A DNA stretch of 64,000 nt from Aurantibacter crassamenti (GTDB lineage Bacteria; Bacteroidota; Bacteroidia; Flavobacteriales; Flavobacteriaceae), in NCBI RefSeq assembly GCF_016811105.1, contig NZ_JAFBGM010000002.1, positions 558,001 to 622,000 on the forward strand, written 5' to 3'. How positions within the stretch are numbered: position 1 is the first letter of the stretch; the number at the start of each line of letters is the position of its first letter. This document shows, piece after piece, positions 45,001 to 55,669 of the stretch. The notes beneath the pieces are model-generated. The model was given only the letters and a program-made list of their open reading frames with translations. It was not told where the DNA came from and did not search any database. Both the position numbers and the translations under genes were made by a program.

Positions 45001-46407
45001 GGTGAGAATAACGGAATAATACAAGTAAATACTATTGGTGGCCTACAACCCTATAGTTTTGAGCTGTTAGATAGTAATAATCTACTCATTGATAGTAGTA
45101 CAAATAGTGAATTTGTGAATCTTCCTCCAGGTCAATATTCAGTTAAAGTTACTGATGCCAATTTAACTCAAGAACAAAGTAGTTCCATTGTTATTACTGA
45201 ACCTGAAATATTGACTGCGACTTTCACAGCCAATGGTTTAACTTGTTTTAATAGTAATGATGGCCAAGTAACGTTAATGGCTTTTGGCGGCACAGCTCCT
45301 TATGAGTTTTCTATAAACTCAGAAACTACTTTCCAAACAGGCGCTACTTTCGAAAATTTAGATGCAGGTTCTTACTCCGGAATTATTCGTGATGCAAATG
45401 GCTGCCAAGTTGATGTTATTTTTGAAATAACTCAAGGACTTCAAATAGACCCACAAATAACTACAACTAAAGCTTCTTGTAATACTGATGATGGTAGCAT
45501 AACAATTGCAGAACTTCAAAACCCTGAAGCGTATCAATATCGAATTAATAATGGAGAATTCACTTCTCAAAACCAGTTTAACAATCTTGCTACAGGTTCA
45601 TACGAAATTAACATTTTGCATAGCAATGGTTGTCAAATCACACGTATCATCACAGTTTCAAATTTCGATGATTGTACTGATTTTTCCTTACCTACTGATA
45701 ATTTCAAGATACAACTAACCGGAGAAACCTGTGCTTCAAGCAATAACGGTTCAATACTAATTACTGCTGCTGAAAACCACAATTATTCAGTCACATTAAA
45801 AGACGAGAGCAACACAATTAATAAAGCATTTAGCACTTTTACAAGTTTCGAAAACCTAGAAGCCGGCAACTACGATATATGCATAACTGTTACAAGTGAA
45901 GTTGAATATAAAAAATGTTTTTCGGTACAAATTAGCGAACCTGAAAAACTTATAGTTGAAACTGACTTAGACCCCTCAGGTAAATTGGTAACATTAAAAA
46001 TGAAAGGTGGAAACAAATACAACATCAATATAAACGGCAAGAAATATAGTACTACGGAAAATAATATAACGGTCCCGATTTCATTAGAAAATAATTTAGT
46101 TTCGGTTAAAACTGATATTGATTGTCAAGGGATGCATACTGAAACCATCATTTCAACGAATAACAAAGTCTTAGTATATCCAAATCCTATTGAAAAGGGC
46201 GATGTAAGTATCCACTTGCCCAATATAACCGAAAACGAAATTCTTCTAACCATATTTTCACCAAGTGGACAAAGGGTAATAGATAAAATGGGAAAATCTG
46301 ACAATGGATTTATTAAATTGAATATAGATGGAATACCAGCAGGTATATATACCCTTATCATAACTACGGAATCATCAAACGAAGTAGTTAAAATTATTAA
46401 AAAATAA
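42016..46407 (+). CDS. Large secreted repeat protein with T9SS type A sorting domain
   Basis: The 1463-residue protein has a signal peptide (cleavage near GQC, residue 20). About 25 leucine-rich-like repeats of 20–25 residues follow over about 50–610 (pattern L.GL..L..I...L.I..N), recalling receptor L-domain or BspA-like solenoids. Next come a carboxypeptidase-like/DUF11-type region (about 625–975, with GSYDPND and YFDFNPAI), SprB-like repeats (about 985–1340, CNG..NG.I.V and GGT.PY.F.) and a T9SS C-terminal domain (about 1385–1463: VYPNP ... GIYTLII). It is probably exported by T9SS and surface-anchored or released. Adhesion is inferred. Confidence 0.85.
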   Translation: MKNFIISLFLIFSSTYVFGQCPTTEIFINNQQDIDSFAANYPNCTELTNNLVLQGPGITNLNGLSQITEITGNLVIGGFNVGTSLINLIGLDNLETVTGKLDINRNANLETLTGLSKLTVVGSTQIGSGISISLNPSLLNLNGLNNLNRVNNSFNILNNASLLNIEALSNLNTLLLGNFLSLTIQGNNALASLTGLEGLTMISGGLAISGNSLINLTGLDNLNSITTRLTITNCDSLLNLQGLNSLQSIGSDFQLETNSSLLNLQGLEALNSIAGNVRIAHNGEMLNFDGCQNLSLIDGDFTVFNNEKLDDFTGLGNLAAINGNVEIRSNELLQDFSGLSSLGTISQELQIGDNPSLENLIGLESLEFIGLDLQININPSLQNLNGLDNLKTVTRHLEISQNATLTEIKALKNLETISGDLSVNQNPLLLNLLGLEKITEIGRHMYIGFNTSLINLNGLDNLESILSSSNINNNTTLKSLDGLSSLKSVNAFEFELSNNTELTNINALENLSQIKGDLILQNNDSLVDFSGLESLNYIEGTLSIKDNEKLESLSGIQNIDNESIANLVIENNPALAICEALSICNYLGSSSPRNILDNKIGCDTEIEILNRCDGALNLITGQFLYDQIEDGCDPSDFPVKNRVVEATNGTKVFSSVTDSTGVFNIYVSEGSYTTTSFLNEAVFNVSPPNNYSTFENLVAKDTVDFCVTKLIEANDVQLTILPITESRPGFNTSYIINFDNKGTETISGDITMQFDDSKLTFLEASETTSSQTQNSISFNYIDLKPFESRTIQADFNILAPPTANIDDIIEFTGTINQINNDYLPEDNIFHLEQTLIGSYDPNDILVVEGDSISIENKDNFLNYIIRFQNTGTASAINVRVTHDLDSNLDWSTFTFTSSSHSNTTSTTNGNEIEFTFDDINLPDSNSNEPESHGYIAFKIKPKSDIQLGDIISGIAEIYFDFNPAIITNTVTTEIVQKADLPLQIQLSSYSNVKCNGENNGIIQVNTIGGLQPYSFELLDSNNLLIDSSTNSEFVNLPPGQYSVKVTDANLTQEQSSSIVITEPEILTATFTANGLTCFNSNDGQVTLMAFGGTAPYEFSINSETTFQTGATFENLDAGSYSGIIRDANGCQVDVIFEITQGLQIDPQITTTKASCNTDDGSITIAELQNPEAYQYRINNGEFTSQNQFNNLATGSYEINILHSNGCQITRIITVSNFDDCTDFSLPTDNFKIQLTGETCASSNNGSILITAAENHNYSVTLKDESNTINKAFSTFTSFENLEAGNYDICITVTSEVEYKKCFSVQISEPEKLIVETDLDPSGKLVTLKMKGGNKYNININGKKYSTTENNITVPISLENNLVSVKTDIDCQGMHTETIISTNNKVLVYPNPIEKGDVSIHLPNITENEILLTIFSPSGQRVIDKMGKSDNGFIKLNIDGIPAGIYTLIITTESSNEVVKIIKK

Positions 46408-47117
46408 TGGAGAGAAGAACATTTAAAAATTATCTTTTAAGCATAGTGATATTGTTTATTTTCTTGTCTTGTAGTCGTTCGAACGATACTATACCAGAAG
46501 AGGTAATAAATAACCCAACGGCTGCTATACTATCTTTTCCAGAAAACAATACGGAGTGTAATGAAGGAGTGATTATTAACGATAATAAAAGTAGGGTCAA
46601 TTTTCAATGGAAAGCTTCAGAATTCACAGATAACTATACTGTTGTCCTTAAAAATTTAACTACAAATATTACCCTCGAAACTGAAAGTAAAACGAGTACT
46701 GTCGAAATAATTATTGATAGAAGTGCCTCGTACCAATGGCATGTAATTTCAAAATCAGAAATTAACAATGAAACGACTCAGAGTGACATATGGAAATTTT
46801 ATAATGCGGGTAAAGGAAAAGTAAACTACGCTCCTTTTCCAGCTGATATAGTTGCTCCCGAAAATGGTAATACAATTTCTCAAATAGATGATAAAATAAT
46901 CCTGGAATGGAATACCGTTGATATCGATAACGATATAAAGGAATATGAGGTTTTCTTTGGAAGTGAAAATACATCAAAAGAAAGTCTAGGTATCGTAAAC
47001 AAAAATAAATTTGAGGTTAATGTAGCATCAGGAACAAAATATTTTTGGATGATAAAAACAATAGACGAAGTTGGAAATTCATCGACTTCAGATGTATTTA
47101 ACTTTATGGTTAATTAG
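46407..47117 (+). CDS. Lipoprotein with fibronectin type III-like domains
   Basis: The 236-residue protein has a signal with a lipobox (LSCS, Cys near 22) and two beta-sandwich domains (about 37–130 and 145–235) like FN3 modules, each with a YEVFFG or YTVVLK strand and a ...YFWMIKTID or YQWHVIS strand. Its ATG overlaps the stop of the large repeat protein gene (TAATG), so both are probably coexpressed and it may help anchor that protein at the outer membrane. Confidence 0.75.
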   Translation: MERRTFKNYLLSIVILFIFLSCSRSNDTIPEEVINNPTAAILSFPENNTECNEGVIINDNKSRVNFQWKASEFTDNYTVVLKNLTTNITLETESKTSTVEIIIDRSASYQWHVISKSEINNETTQSDIWKFYNAGKGKVNYAPFPADIVAPENGNTISQIDDKIILEWNTVDIDNDIKEYEVFFGSENTSKESLGIVNKNKFEVNVASGTKYFWMIKTIDEVGNSSTSDVFNFMVN

Positions 47118-47240
47118 TTAAATGTTAATTTTAACTAAGCCAACATTCGTTCTAGTTTATCAAATAGAAATGAATTTTTAGGATTTTTGTTAGGTAACAA
47201 AGCGGTGTTCATTAGTACGCTTCCTTACTTTTTCACTTCT

Positions 47241-47271
47241 TTGCAGAAACAAAGCATTTAAGTATCTTCAA
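47241..47271 (+). promoter_or_regulatory. Candidate promoter for the glycerate kinase gene
   Basis: TTTG at 47241–47244 is followed after exactly 19 nt by TATCTTCA (47264–47271), a 6/8 match to TANNTTTG with ideal Bacteroidota spacing. The ATG is 31 nt downstream. Confidence 0.45.
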
Positions 47272-47302
47272 ATCTTTTGTTATCTACAATTAAAAATCAA
47301 CT

Positions 47303-48436
47303 ATGAAATTTATAATCGCTCCTGATAAATTCAAAGGATCCTTAAGCGGGTTCGAATTTTGCGATGCCGTAGCAGAAGGTTTACAAAAAGTCTCTAGTGA
47401 CTTTGAGATTGTAAAAATTCCACTAGCAGATGGTGGTGACGGCACCATTGATGTTGTCAATCATTACCTCAATGGTAATAAAATTTCTTTAGAAGTTAAC
47501 AGTCCGTTTTTTAGACCAATTCAAGCGCATTATCTCTACGCCGACCAACGTAAAATTGCATTCATTGAAATGGCAGAAGCTTCAGGACTTAAATTGTTGC
47601 AACCATCAGAATTCAATTGCATCAACGCAACAACATATGGCACGGGTCAATTAATAGCAGATGCTTTAGACAAAGGCGCAAAAGAGATAATTTTAGGTAT
47701 TGGCGGAAGTGCAACAAACGATGGCGGCATGGGTATGGCGAATGCTTTGGGTTTTCGATTTTTAGACGAAAATGACAAAGAATTACAACCAATTGGAAAC
47801 AATCTTAATTTAGTTGCACGAATAGATGACACAAATAAACACCATAGATTAAACGAAGTAAAAATTAAAGTTGCCTGTGATGTTTCTAATCCATTTTACG
47901 GTGAAAATGGTGCGGCGCATGTATATGCAAAACAAAAAGGTGCAAATGATAAAGAAATTAAAGAGCTAGATTCCGGACTCCAATATTTCGCAAAAGTAAT
48001 TACCGAAAAATATAATATAAATCTTCAAACAATTTCGGGAGCTGGTGCTGCCGGCGGTATTGGTGGCGGAGCAGTTGTTTTTCTCAATGGACAATTAACT
48101 TCTGGTATTGAACTTATTAAAGAATTAGCAGACTTTGACCATAAAATTTCTGATGCCGATTGGATAATTACCGGAGAAGGCATGATAGATATGCAGACAT
48201 TGGCAGGAAAAACAATTTCGGGAGTTATCACTTCTGCTGCAAAAAAAAACATTCCAGTTGCTGCGTTTTGTGGTTCTGTAAACTTATCACTTGAAGAACA
48301 AAAGAAATTAAACTTAACCTATGTAACTTCTATAGTTCAAGGTATTTCAAACTTACAAGAGGCAATGGATTCTAGTTATGAGAACCTGGTTAAAGCAAGC
48401 TATAATTTTGCTAGTCTATTAAAAAATAAATCGTAG
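47303..48436 (+). CDS. Glycerate kinase (GlxK/GarK type)
   Basis: The 377-residue protein is a glycerate kinase type 1 family member: MKFIIAPDKFKGSLSG start, PLADGGDGT (41–49), GIGGSATNDGG (about 133–143) and GAGAAGGIGGG (about 249–259) phosphate loops, and TGEGMIDMQTLAGK near 290–303. It phosphorylates D-glycerate with ATP, linking glyoxylate or sugar-acid breakdown to glycolysis. It converges on a gluconokinase-like gene. Confidence 0.92.
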   Translation: MKFIIAPDKFKGSLSGFEFCDAVAEGLQKVSSDFEIVKIPLADGGDGTIDVVNHYLNGNKISLEVNSPFFRPIQAHYLYADQRKIAFIEMAEASGLKLLQPSEFNCINATTYGTGQLIADALDKGAKEIILGIGGSATNDGGMGMANALGFRFLDENDKELQPIGNNLNLVARIDDTNKHHRLNEVKIKVACDVSNPFYGENGAAHVYAKQKGANDKEIKELDSGLQYFAKVITEKYNINLQTISGAGAAGGIGGGAVVFLNGQLTSGIELIKELADFDHKISDADWIITGEGMIDMQTLAGKTISGVITSAAKKNIPVAAFCGSVNLSLEEQKKLNLTYVTSIVQGISNLQEAMDSSYENLVKASYNFASLLKNKS

Positions 48437-48461
48437 CGGCAATTTTTAAAAAAATACGCTA

Positions 48462-48965
48462 TTATTCATATTTACGAACCATATATTTTAAAATGGTATT
48501 TAGAATCTCTTCCTCTGAGGTTGTCATATCAACAGTTAAAGCGCGTTTGGGTGTTTCCAAAATCTCAAAATCCGCTTTTAATTCCGATACAGGTCGGTCA
48601 TGATCTTCAATCTGTTCTATACGCTCTGCAACAAATTCGTAAGAACCTTTCATAAAAATCCAATCCAATTGATGGTCTATATTAGTATCTAATTGTACAC
48701 GATTTTCCTTTTTTAAAACCGAACAAGAAACAACACAGCCTTTTAGTTTTGAATGTTTACTGATTAATTCTTGAATAGAATTCAACCATTTATTTATACT
48801 AGTATCTTTCCCCAAATTACCATCAGGTAATTGGTCAGCAAAAAGTTTATCTGCATCAAAAAAAGGTGTTTCTAAAACCTTAGCAATTTTCTGCCCTATG
48901 GCACTTTTTCCTGTACCGCACACTCCTACTAGAACAACAACGTAATTATGATTTTTCATACTCAA
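48462..48965 (-). CDS. Divergent gluconokinase/shikimate-kinase-like P-loop kinase
   Basis: The 167-residue protein has a P-loop GVCGTGKSA and follows the gluconokinase plan, with FFDADKLF where gluconokinases have DGDDFHP, CSVLKKENR where they have CSALKxxYR, and ILETPKRA near the end. The HFMP lid signature is lost (DHDRPVSE instead), so the substrate has probably changed. It is a distant paralogue of the enzyme at 26779–27270, next to the glycerate kinase. It may phosphorylate another sugar acid, or be a pseudo-enzyme. Confidence 0.72.
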   Translation of the reverse strand: MSMKNHNYVVVLVGVCGTGKSAIGQKIAKVLETPFFDADKLFADQLPDGNLGKDTSINKWLNSIQELISKHSKLKGCVVSCSVLKKENRVQLDTNIDHQLDWIFMKGSYEFVAERIEQIEDHDRPVSELKADFEILETPKRALTVDMTTSEEEILNTILKYMVRKYE

Positions 48966-49067
48966 ATAATTGGTTTACCAGATTGGTTTACCAAATATAA
49001 GTATTTTGCACTATCCAAACTAAAAATCAATCAAAAACAATTCCTTATTACTTCTAAATCCGAATAG

Positions 49068-49652
49068 CTATTGGTCGCGCAACCAAATATCAGGGTTTAA
49101 ATGAAACATTTTTTTCCATCCTTGAACGGCAACAGAATCATATAATTTTGGGTATGGAAAAGGTGATGTTATGGCATAATGTAAATGAGGTGGTTTACCT
49201 ATTGCATTACCAGTATCACCAACTGTACCAATTGTACTACCTCTTTTTATAGGTTTTAATGGGAAGGTTTTTATTTCATTCAGATGTGCATAATAATGAA
49301 AACGCCATTTAGGACCGAGCATCATGACGGACTTTCCTCCTTTGCCACCTTCGTAGGTATAGATTACAATTCCATTTGTTGAAGAAATTACAGCTGTGCC
49401 TTTAGCTGCAAAAATATCAATGCCTTTATGTGTGATGGATGTACCCCAGGGATAGGCCCAAAACGATTTTTCATCCCAATTTTTTATAGTTGCATTTTCT
49501 ACTGGGATTATCATGTTTTGCGGCAATAAAAAACCAACTGCAATAAACACTAATGGTACCCAAAACCACTTACGCATCGACCTATTTCGAATAATAAATG
49601 CGAAAGCCGATAAAAGCACAAACCAAAATCGATTAGTTGTGTTGGTTATCAT
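49068..49652 (-). CDS. M23-family metallopeptidase, membrane-anchored
   Basis: The 194-residue protein has two hydrophobic segments (about 8–21 and 29–46) and a LytM-type catalytic domain from about 65. Metal ligands are His75 and Asp79 (HKGIDIFA) and His158 (PHLHYA); HYYAH contributes His119/His123. Such enzymes cleave peptide cross-links in peptidoglycan. The ATG at 49652 gives the longer form; a start at Met26 would leave one membrane helix. Confidence 0.85.
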   Translation of the reverse strand: MITNTTNRFWFVLLSAFAFIIRNRSMRKWFWVPLVFIAVGFLLPQNMIIPVENATIKNWDEKSFWAYPWGTSITHKGIDIFAAKGTAVISSTNGIVIYTYEGGKGGKSVMMLGPKWRFHYYAHLNEIKTFPLKPIKRGSTIGTVGDTGNAIGKPPHLHYAITSPFPYPKLYDSVAVQGWKKMFHLNPDIWLRDQ

Positions 49653-49839
49653 TTAAGAAATGGATTATTAAGCTAAGTATTAGCACACTACTTCCTACAA
49701 TATGTTAAAAACTTATAATAAGTCTCTTACAATACTAATAAGAAATAATAATATTTTTGATAGTACCCAGCCTAAAAATTTTGCCCTTACTATTATTTCC
49801 CCCATAAACAATTTTACAGGTACAAATTAATAATATCGA

Positions 49840-51573
49840 ATGATTTATAAGAATTTTACAATTGAAAATTTTAAGGGAATTAAAAAGGTATCCTTAAGCT
49901 TAAGGAAGAATGATTTGGTTCTTTTACTTGGTTTAAACGAATCTGGGAAAACGACAATTCTGAAAGCGATAGAAGCTTTTGATTATGTCAATGATCCTTT
50001 TTCCGAATACATGAATGATTTTCAACGGACAATAAGAAACAAATCGGATGTTGGTTCAAATAAAAGTGCCAAAATTACCGCGAATATTGAAATAGATAAC
50101 CCAATAAAAATAGAATGGTTTAAATCAATATTAAAGTCATTAAAAATTGAATCCTCAGTAGAACAAAATATTGAAGCTTTTCTTAGAGAAATTAATTCAC
50201 TAAAAACAGTTACTATATCAAGAGTATTCCCATTCAAAAATGGTAACCCAAAACCACCATATTATGAATTCATAACTGATCATCCATTTGCCAAAAACAA
50301 ATACTCAAAAAATTTGGCTAAATTAATAGTTAATCGTTGTCCTTTTATTATCTATTTTGAAGATTTTAAAGATAGAATACCCGATAAAATTCACATCATA
50401 CGAACTAATGATGCTTTCAATTCTGATTGGTATGATATTATCGATGGTTTATTTTATAACACTAATCCAGATTATAGTATAAAAGAATTTAACACGTATT
50501 ATTCAACTAAAAATCCTCGTCATGAAGATGCCAAAACCGTTTTAAAAAGAGTAAATATGGCTCTAAACAAAGCCTTTTCAGATAAATGGAAAGATCTTTC
50601 AGGGGTTAAAGATATTCATGAAACAGAATTAACTTTTAATCACACATCTAGCAAATACTTTGAAATAAGAATTACAGATAAAGACGGTACAACTTATAAG
50701 GTAGAAGAAAGGAGTAAAGGTGCTCTGTGGTATTTATCTTTTTTAATGAAAACAGAATTTCGCAGAAAAAAACTAAGAAAAAACCATGGTCGACCTATAT
50801 TTTTAATAGATGAACCAGCATCAAATCTACATTCAACCGCACAACAAAATATGATAGAAGACTTCGAAAAGTTAGTTGAGGACACTTCGGTTATTTATTC
50901 CACTCATAGTCAATATCTTATTTCGCTTGATAATATTAAAAATACTTACGTTATAAAACGTGATTCTGGTATAATAACTTCTTCAATTTGGAGTGATTAT
51001 ATTATTCAAGATAAGTCCAATCAAAGTTATTATCAACCATTACTAAACCTATTAAATATAATCCCTAACAATTTTGATATTCCTTGGAAAAAAGCAATTC
51101 TTACTGAAGGACCATCCGATTTAAAAGTTCTTAACGTTATGTACTCTGTTTGCTTTAATAATAAAGAAAAAGATTTTGTTATTTATCCCGGAACTTCTGC
51201 ACAAAATTTAAAGTCTTTAATATCATTAAACCTTGGTTGGGGTACAGATTTTTTTGTTCTACTTGACTCTGACAAAGAAGGTGTTAAAGCTCAAAAAAGA
51301 TATATAGAAGATTATAATTTAACTGAAAAACAGGTACAAATTTTACCCATAAAAAATAAAAAAATCGAAACAATGTTTTCGAAAACTGAAAAAAGTGAGC
51401 TATATAAATTAGTATTTGATAAAAATAAAGACAAGGTTAATAAAAAAGAATTCGCTGTGGTTTTTTCAATCCTAAATACTAAAAAAGGCTTAATAAATCG
51501 TGCAAATAAAATTATTTCTAATGAAACCAAAAGTGAGTTCAAAGGTATTTTTAATAGCTTTTGGAAGAATTAA
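49840..51573 (+). CDS. OLD-family ATPase with TOPRIM nuclease domain
   Basis: The 577-residue protein has an ABC/SMC-like ATPase (Walker A GLNESGKTT at 31–39, ERSKGALWYLSFL in the signature position near 287–299, Walker B FLIDEPASNLH near 324–334, STHSQYLI near 352–359). A TOPRIM domain follows (TEGPSDLKVL near 425–434 and LLDSDKEG near 470–477). This is the OLD-nuclease layout, found in phage P2 Old and, with a UvrD helicase partner, in Gabija. No helicase or other defence gene is adjacent, so it looks like a stand-alone class 1 type. Codons are even more AT-rich than in the neighbouring ligA, hinting at acquisition. Confidence 0.87.
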   Translation: MIYKNFTIENFKGIKKVSLSLRKNDLVLLLGLNESGKTTILKAIEAFDYVNDPFSEYMNDFQRTIRNKSDVGSNKSAKITANIEIDNPIKIEWFKSILKSLKIESSVEQNIEAFLREINSLKTVTISRVFPFKNGNPKPPYYEFITDHPFAKNKYSKNLAKLIVNRCPFIIYFEDFKDRIPDKIHIIRTNDAFNSDWYDIIDGLFYNTNPDYSIKEFNTYYSTKNPRHEDAKTVLKRVNMALNKAFSDKWKDLSGVKDIHETELTFNHTSSKYFEIRITDKDGTTYKVEERSKGALWYLSFLMKTEFRRKKLRKNHGRPIFLIDEPASNLHSTAQQNMIEDFEKLVEDTSVIYSTHSQYLISLDNIKNTYVIKRDSGIITSSIWSDYIIQDKSNQSYYQPLLNLLNIIPNNFDIPWKKAILTEGPSDLKVLNVMYSVCFNNKEKDFVIYPGTSAQNLKSLISLNLGWGTDFFVLLDSDKEGVKAQKRYIEDYNLTEKQVQILPIKNKKIETMFSKTEKSELYKLVFDKNKDKVNKKEFAVVFSILNTKKGLINRANKIISNETKSEFKGIFNSFWKN

Positions 51574-51583
51574 AAAATTATTA

Positions 51584-53599
<2,016 letters not shown>

Positions 53600-53664
53600 T
53601 TACATCAAGAATTTATTTTATAGTAATAACTCCAATTAAATTAAGATGAAAGCTACTAATATTC

Positions 53665-54513
53665 TCACTTTATCGATTTCATCATCCGGTCATTTCCAAA
53701 AATATCTTTTCGCAGTTCAATATCTTGAAAATTATTTGCTTCTAAAAGTTGTTGTGTTTCTTTCGCTAAGTATTGGTTAATTTCAAAATACAATTCACCA
53801 CTATCTTTTAAATTTTGGGTGGCGAAGGAAACAATATTTTCATAAAAAATTAATGGTTTTTCATCTGCAACGAACAGAGCCAAATCAGGCTCATGCGCTA
53901 ATACATTTTGAGCCATTTCTTTTTTCTCTAATTCTCGCACATAAGGTGGATTAGAAACAATAATATCAAACTTTTCATCGATAGCCACTTTATTTAAAAT
54001 ATCAGCCAATATAAAAGTTACTTCAACTTCGTTCAAGGTCGCATTACTTTTTGCAACAGCTAAAGCGGCATCAGAAATATCTAAACCATAAATTTTTGAT
54101 TTAGGAAGATTCTTCGCCAATACAATTGCAATACATCCGCTACCTGTACCAATATCAAGTATATTTAATTCTTCTTTATTATTTACTGATCCATCAATAA
54201 TCCACCGCACCAATTCTTCTGTTTCTGGTCTTGGTATGAGTACATTTTCATCCACAAGAAAATCCATCTCCATAAAATTTGTCTGCCCAATAATATATTG
54301 AATAGGATGATTCAATTTTAACTTTGCCAAACCTTCAAAAAGTGGTTGTTCATCTGCCTTTGAAATTACAATATCAGGTTGCAAAGCCAAAACAAAACGT
54401 TCGAAATTTAGGTGATGCTCAATAAGTATGTAAAAAAAACTAGCTACCTCTTCTTTTCCATACAGTGCATCTAATTCTAGATGGAAGATATTTTTTATTT
54501 CGCGAAGTAGCAT
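53665..54513 (-). CDS. prmC: Peptide chain release factor N5-glutamine methyltransferase
   Basis: The 282-residue protein has the N-terminal helical substrate domain, SAM motif I DIGTGSGCIA (120–129) and the NPPY catalytic motif (188–191). It methylates the GGQ glutamine of RF1 and RF2. It diverges from ribD across about 100 nt. Confidence 0.94.
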   Translation of the reverse strand: MLLREIKNIFHLELDALYGKEEVASFFYILIEHHLNFERFVLALQPDIVISKADEQPLFEGLAKLKLNHPIQYIIGQTNFMEMDFLVDENVLIPRPETEELVRWIIDGSVNNKEELNILDIGTGSGCIAIVLAKNLPKSKIYGLDISDAALAVAKSNATLNEVEVTFILADILNKVAIDEKFDIIVSNPPYVRELEKKEMAQNVLAHEPDLALFVADEKPLIFYENIVSFATQNLKDSGELYFEINQYLAKETQQLLEANNFQDIELRKDIFGNDRMMKSIK

Positions 54514-54604
54514 ATTTTATTCTATTTTCTGTTGGCAATTACTCCTAAAACAGTATTCAACCAACCTTCTAATTTGTATTTATAAATCGCAAAATTTAAT
54601 ATTC

Positions 54605-54612
54605 TATTTTTG
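54605..54612 (+). promoter_or_regulatory. Candidate -7 box for ribD
   Basis: TATTTTTG matches TANNTTTG and lies only 4 nt before the ribD GTG start, which would give a leaderless or near-leaderless mRNA. No -33 element is obvious. Confidence 0.35.
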
Positions 54613-54616
54613 CGAA

Positions 54617-55669
54617 GTGAATATACACACAAAATACATGTTGCGCTGCATTGAATTGGGCAAAAACGGATTAGGAAGTACCTACCCTAACCCAATGGTT
54701 GGTAGTGTAATTGTTACTAACAACACTATTATTGGTGAAGGCTTCACTAGCGCATATGGTGGTAATCATGCAGAAGTAAACGCAATCAATTCAGTAAGAG
54801 ATAAATCACTTTTTGAAAGTGCTACTATCTATGTAAGTCTTGAGCCTTGTTCGCATTATGGTAAAACACCACCATGTGCTGATTTAATAATTAAAAATAA
54901 AATTAAAAAGGTAGTAATTGGTTGTCTTGACCCACATGAAAAAGTAGCCGGAAAAGGAATACAAAAATTGCGTGATGCTGGTTGCGAAGTTGAAGTGAAA
55001 ATTTTAGAAAAAGAATGCCGCGAGCACCACAGACGATTTTTAACTTTTCATGAAAAGAAACGCCCTTACATCATTTTAAAATGGGCAGAAACTTTAGATA
55101 GTTTTATTGCGCCAGATAAAAATTTGCGAAATAAGAATTCAGAACCCTTTTGGATTACTAATAAAAAATCGAGACAACTAGTACATCAATGGCGTGCTGA
55201 AGAACACGCAATTTTAGTTGGCACTAATACGGTAACAGAAGATAATCCGAAATTAAATGTGCGAGATTGGGAAGGTAATTCACCTATTAGAATTGTTATT
55301 GATAAAGACTTAAAAATTGCAAAAGACTTTAATGTTCTTGATGGTAGTGTTAAAACATTAGTTTTAAATTCTAATTTAGAAACTTCATCCTCAAACGAGA
55401 TGATTGAGTACTTGAAAATTAATTTTGCAAATAATCTTACTCAAGAAATTTGCACAGCACTTTATCGTAAAAATATAGTTAGCCTAATTGTAGAAGGAGG
55501 TGCAAAAACTTTACAAACCTTTATTGATGCTAACATCTGGGATGAAGCCAGAATATTTAAAGGAAGTAACAATTTTGAAAAAGGATTAAAAGCTCCCACT
55601 TTAAATGGAAATAAACATAGTGAACAAAAAATAGTACATGACACTTTAACCACATACCGAAATGATTAA
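54617..55669 (+). CDS. ribD: Bifunctional diaminohydroxyphosphoribosylaminopyrimidine deaminase/5-amino-6-uracil reductase
   Basis: The 350-residue protein starts at GTG. The N-terminal deaminase domain (1–145) has zinc ligands His51-Ala-Glu53 and Cys78/Cys87 (EPCSHYGKTPPC). The C-terminal NADPH reductase domain runs from about 150 (LKWAETLDSFIA, LVGTNTVTEDNPKLNVR, VEGGAKTLQTF). It performs two steps of riboflavin synthesis. The next gene overlaps it by 8 nt. Confidence 0.94.
   Translation: MNIHTKYMLRCIELGKNGLGSTYPNPMVGSVIVTNNTIIGEGFTSAYGGNHAEVNAINSVRDKSLFESATIYVSLEPCSHYGKTPPCADLIIKNKIKKVVIGCLDPHEKVAGKGIQKLRDAGCEVEVKILEKECREHHRRFLTFHEKKRPYIILKWAETLDSFIAPDKNLRNKNSEPFWITNKKSRQLVHQWRAEEHAILVGTNTVTEDNPKLNVRDWEGNSPIRIVIDKDLKIAKDFNVLDGSVKTLVLNSNLETSSSNEMIEYLKINFANNLTQEICTALYRKNIVSLIVEGGAKTLQTFIDANIWDEARIFKGSNNFEKGLKAPTLNGNKHSEQKIVHDTLTTYRND

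Noticed and set aside
47114-47138. AT-rich inverted repeat at the lipoprotein stop as a terminator
   Set aside because: The 9-bp stem is nearly all A/T and no T-run follows.
49653-51583. Genomic island or prophage around the OLD gene
   Set aside because: No integrase, transposase, tRNA or attachment repeats are visible; only one gene looks acquired.
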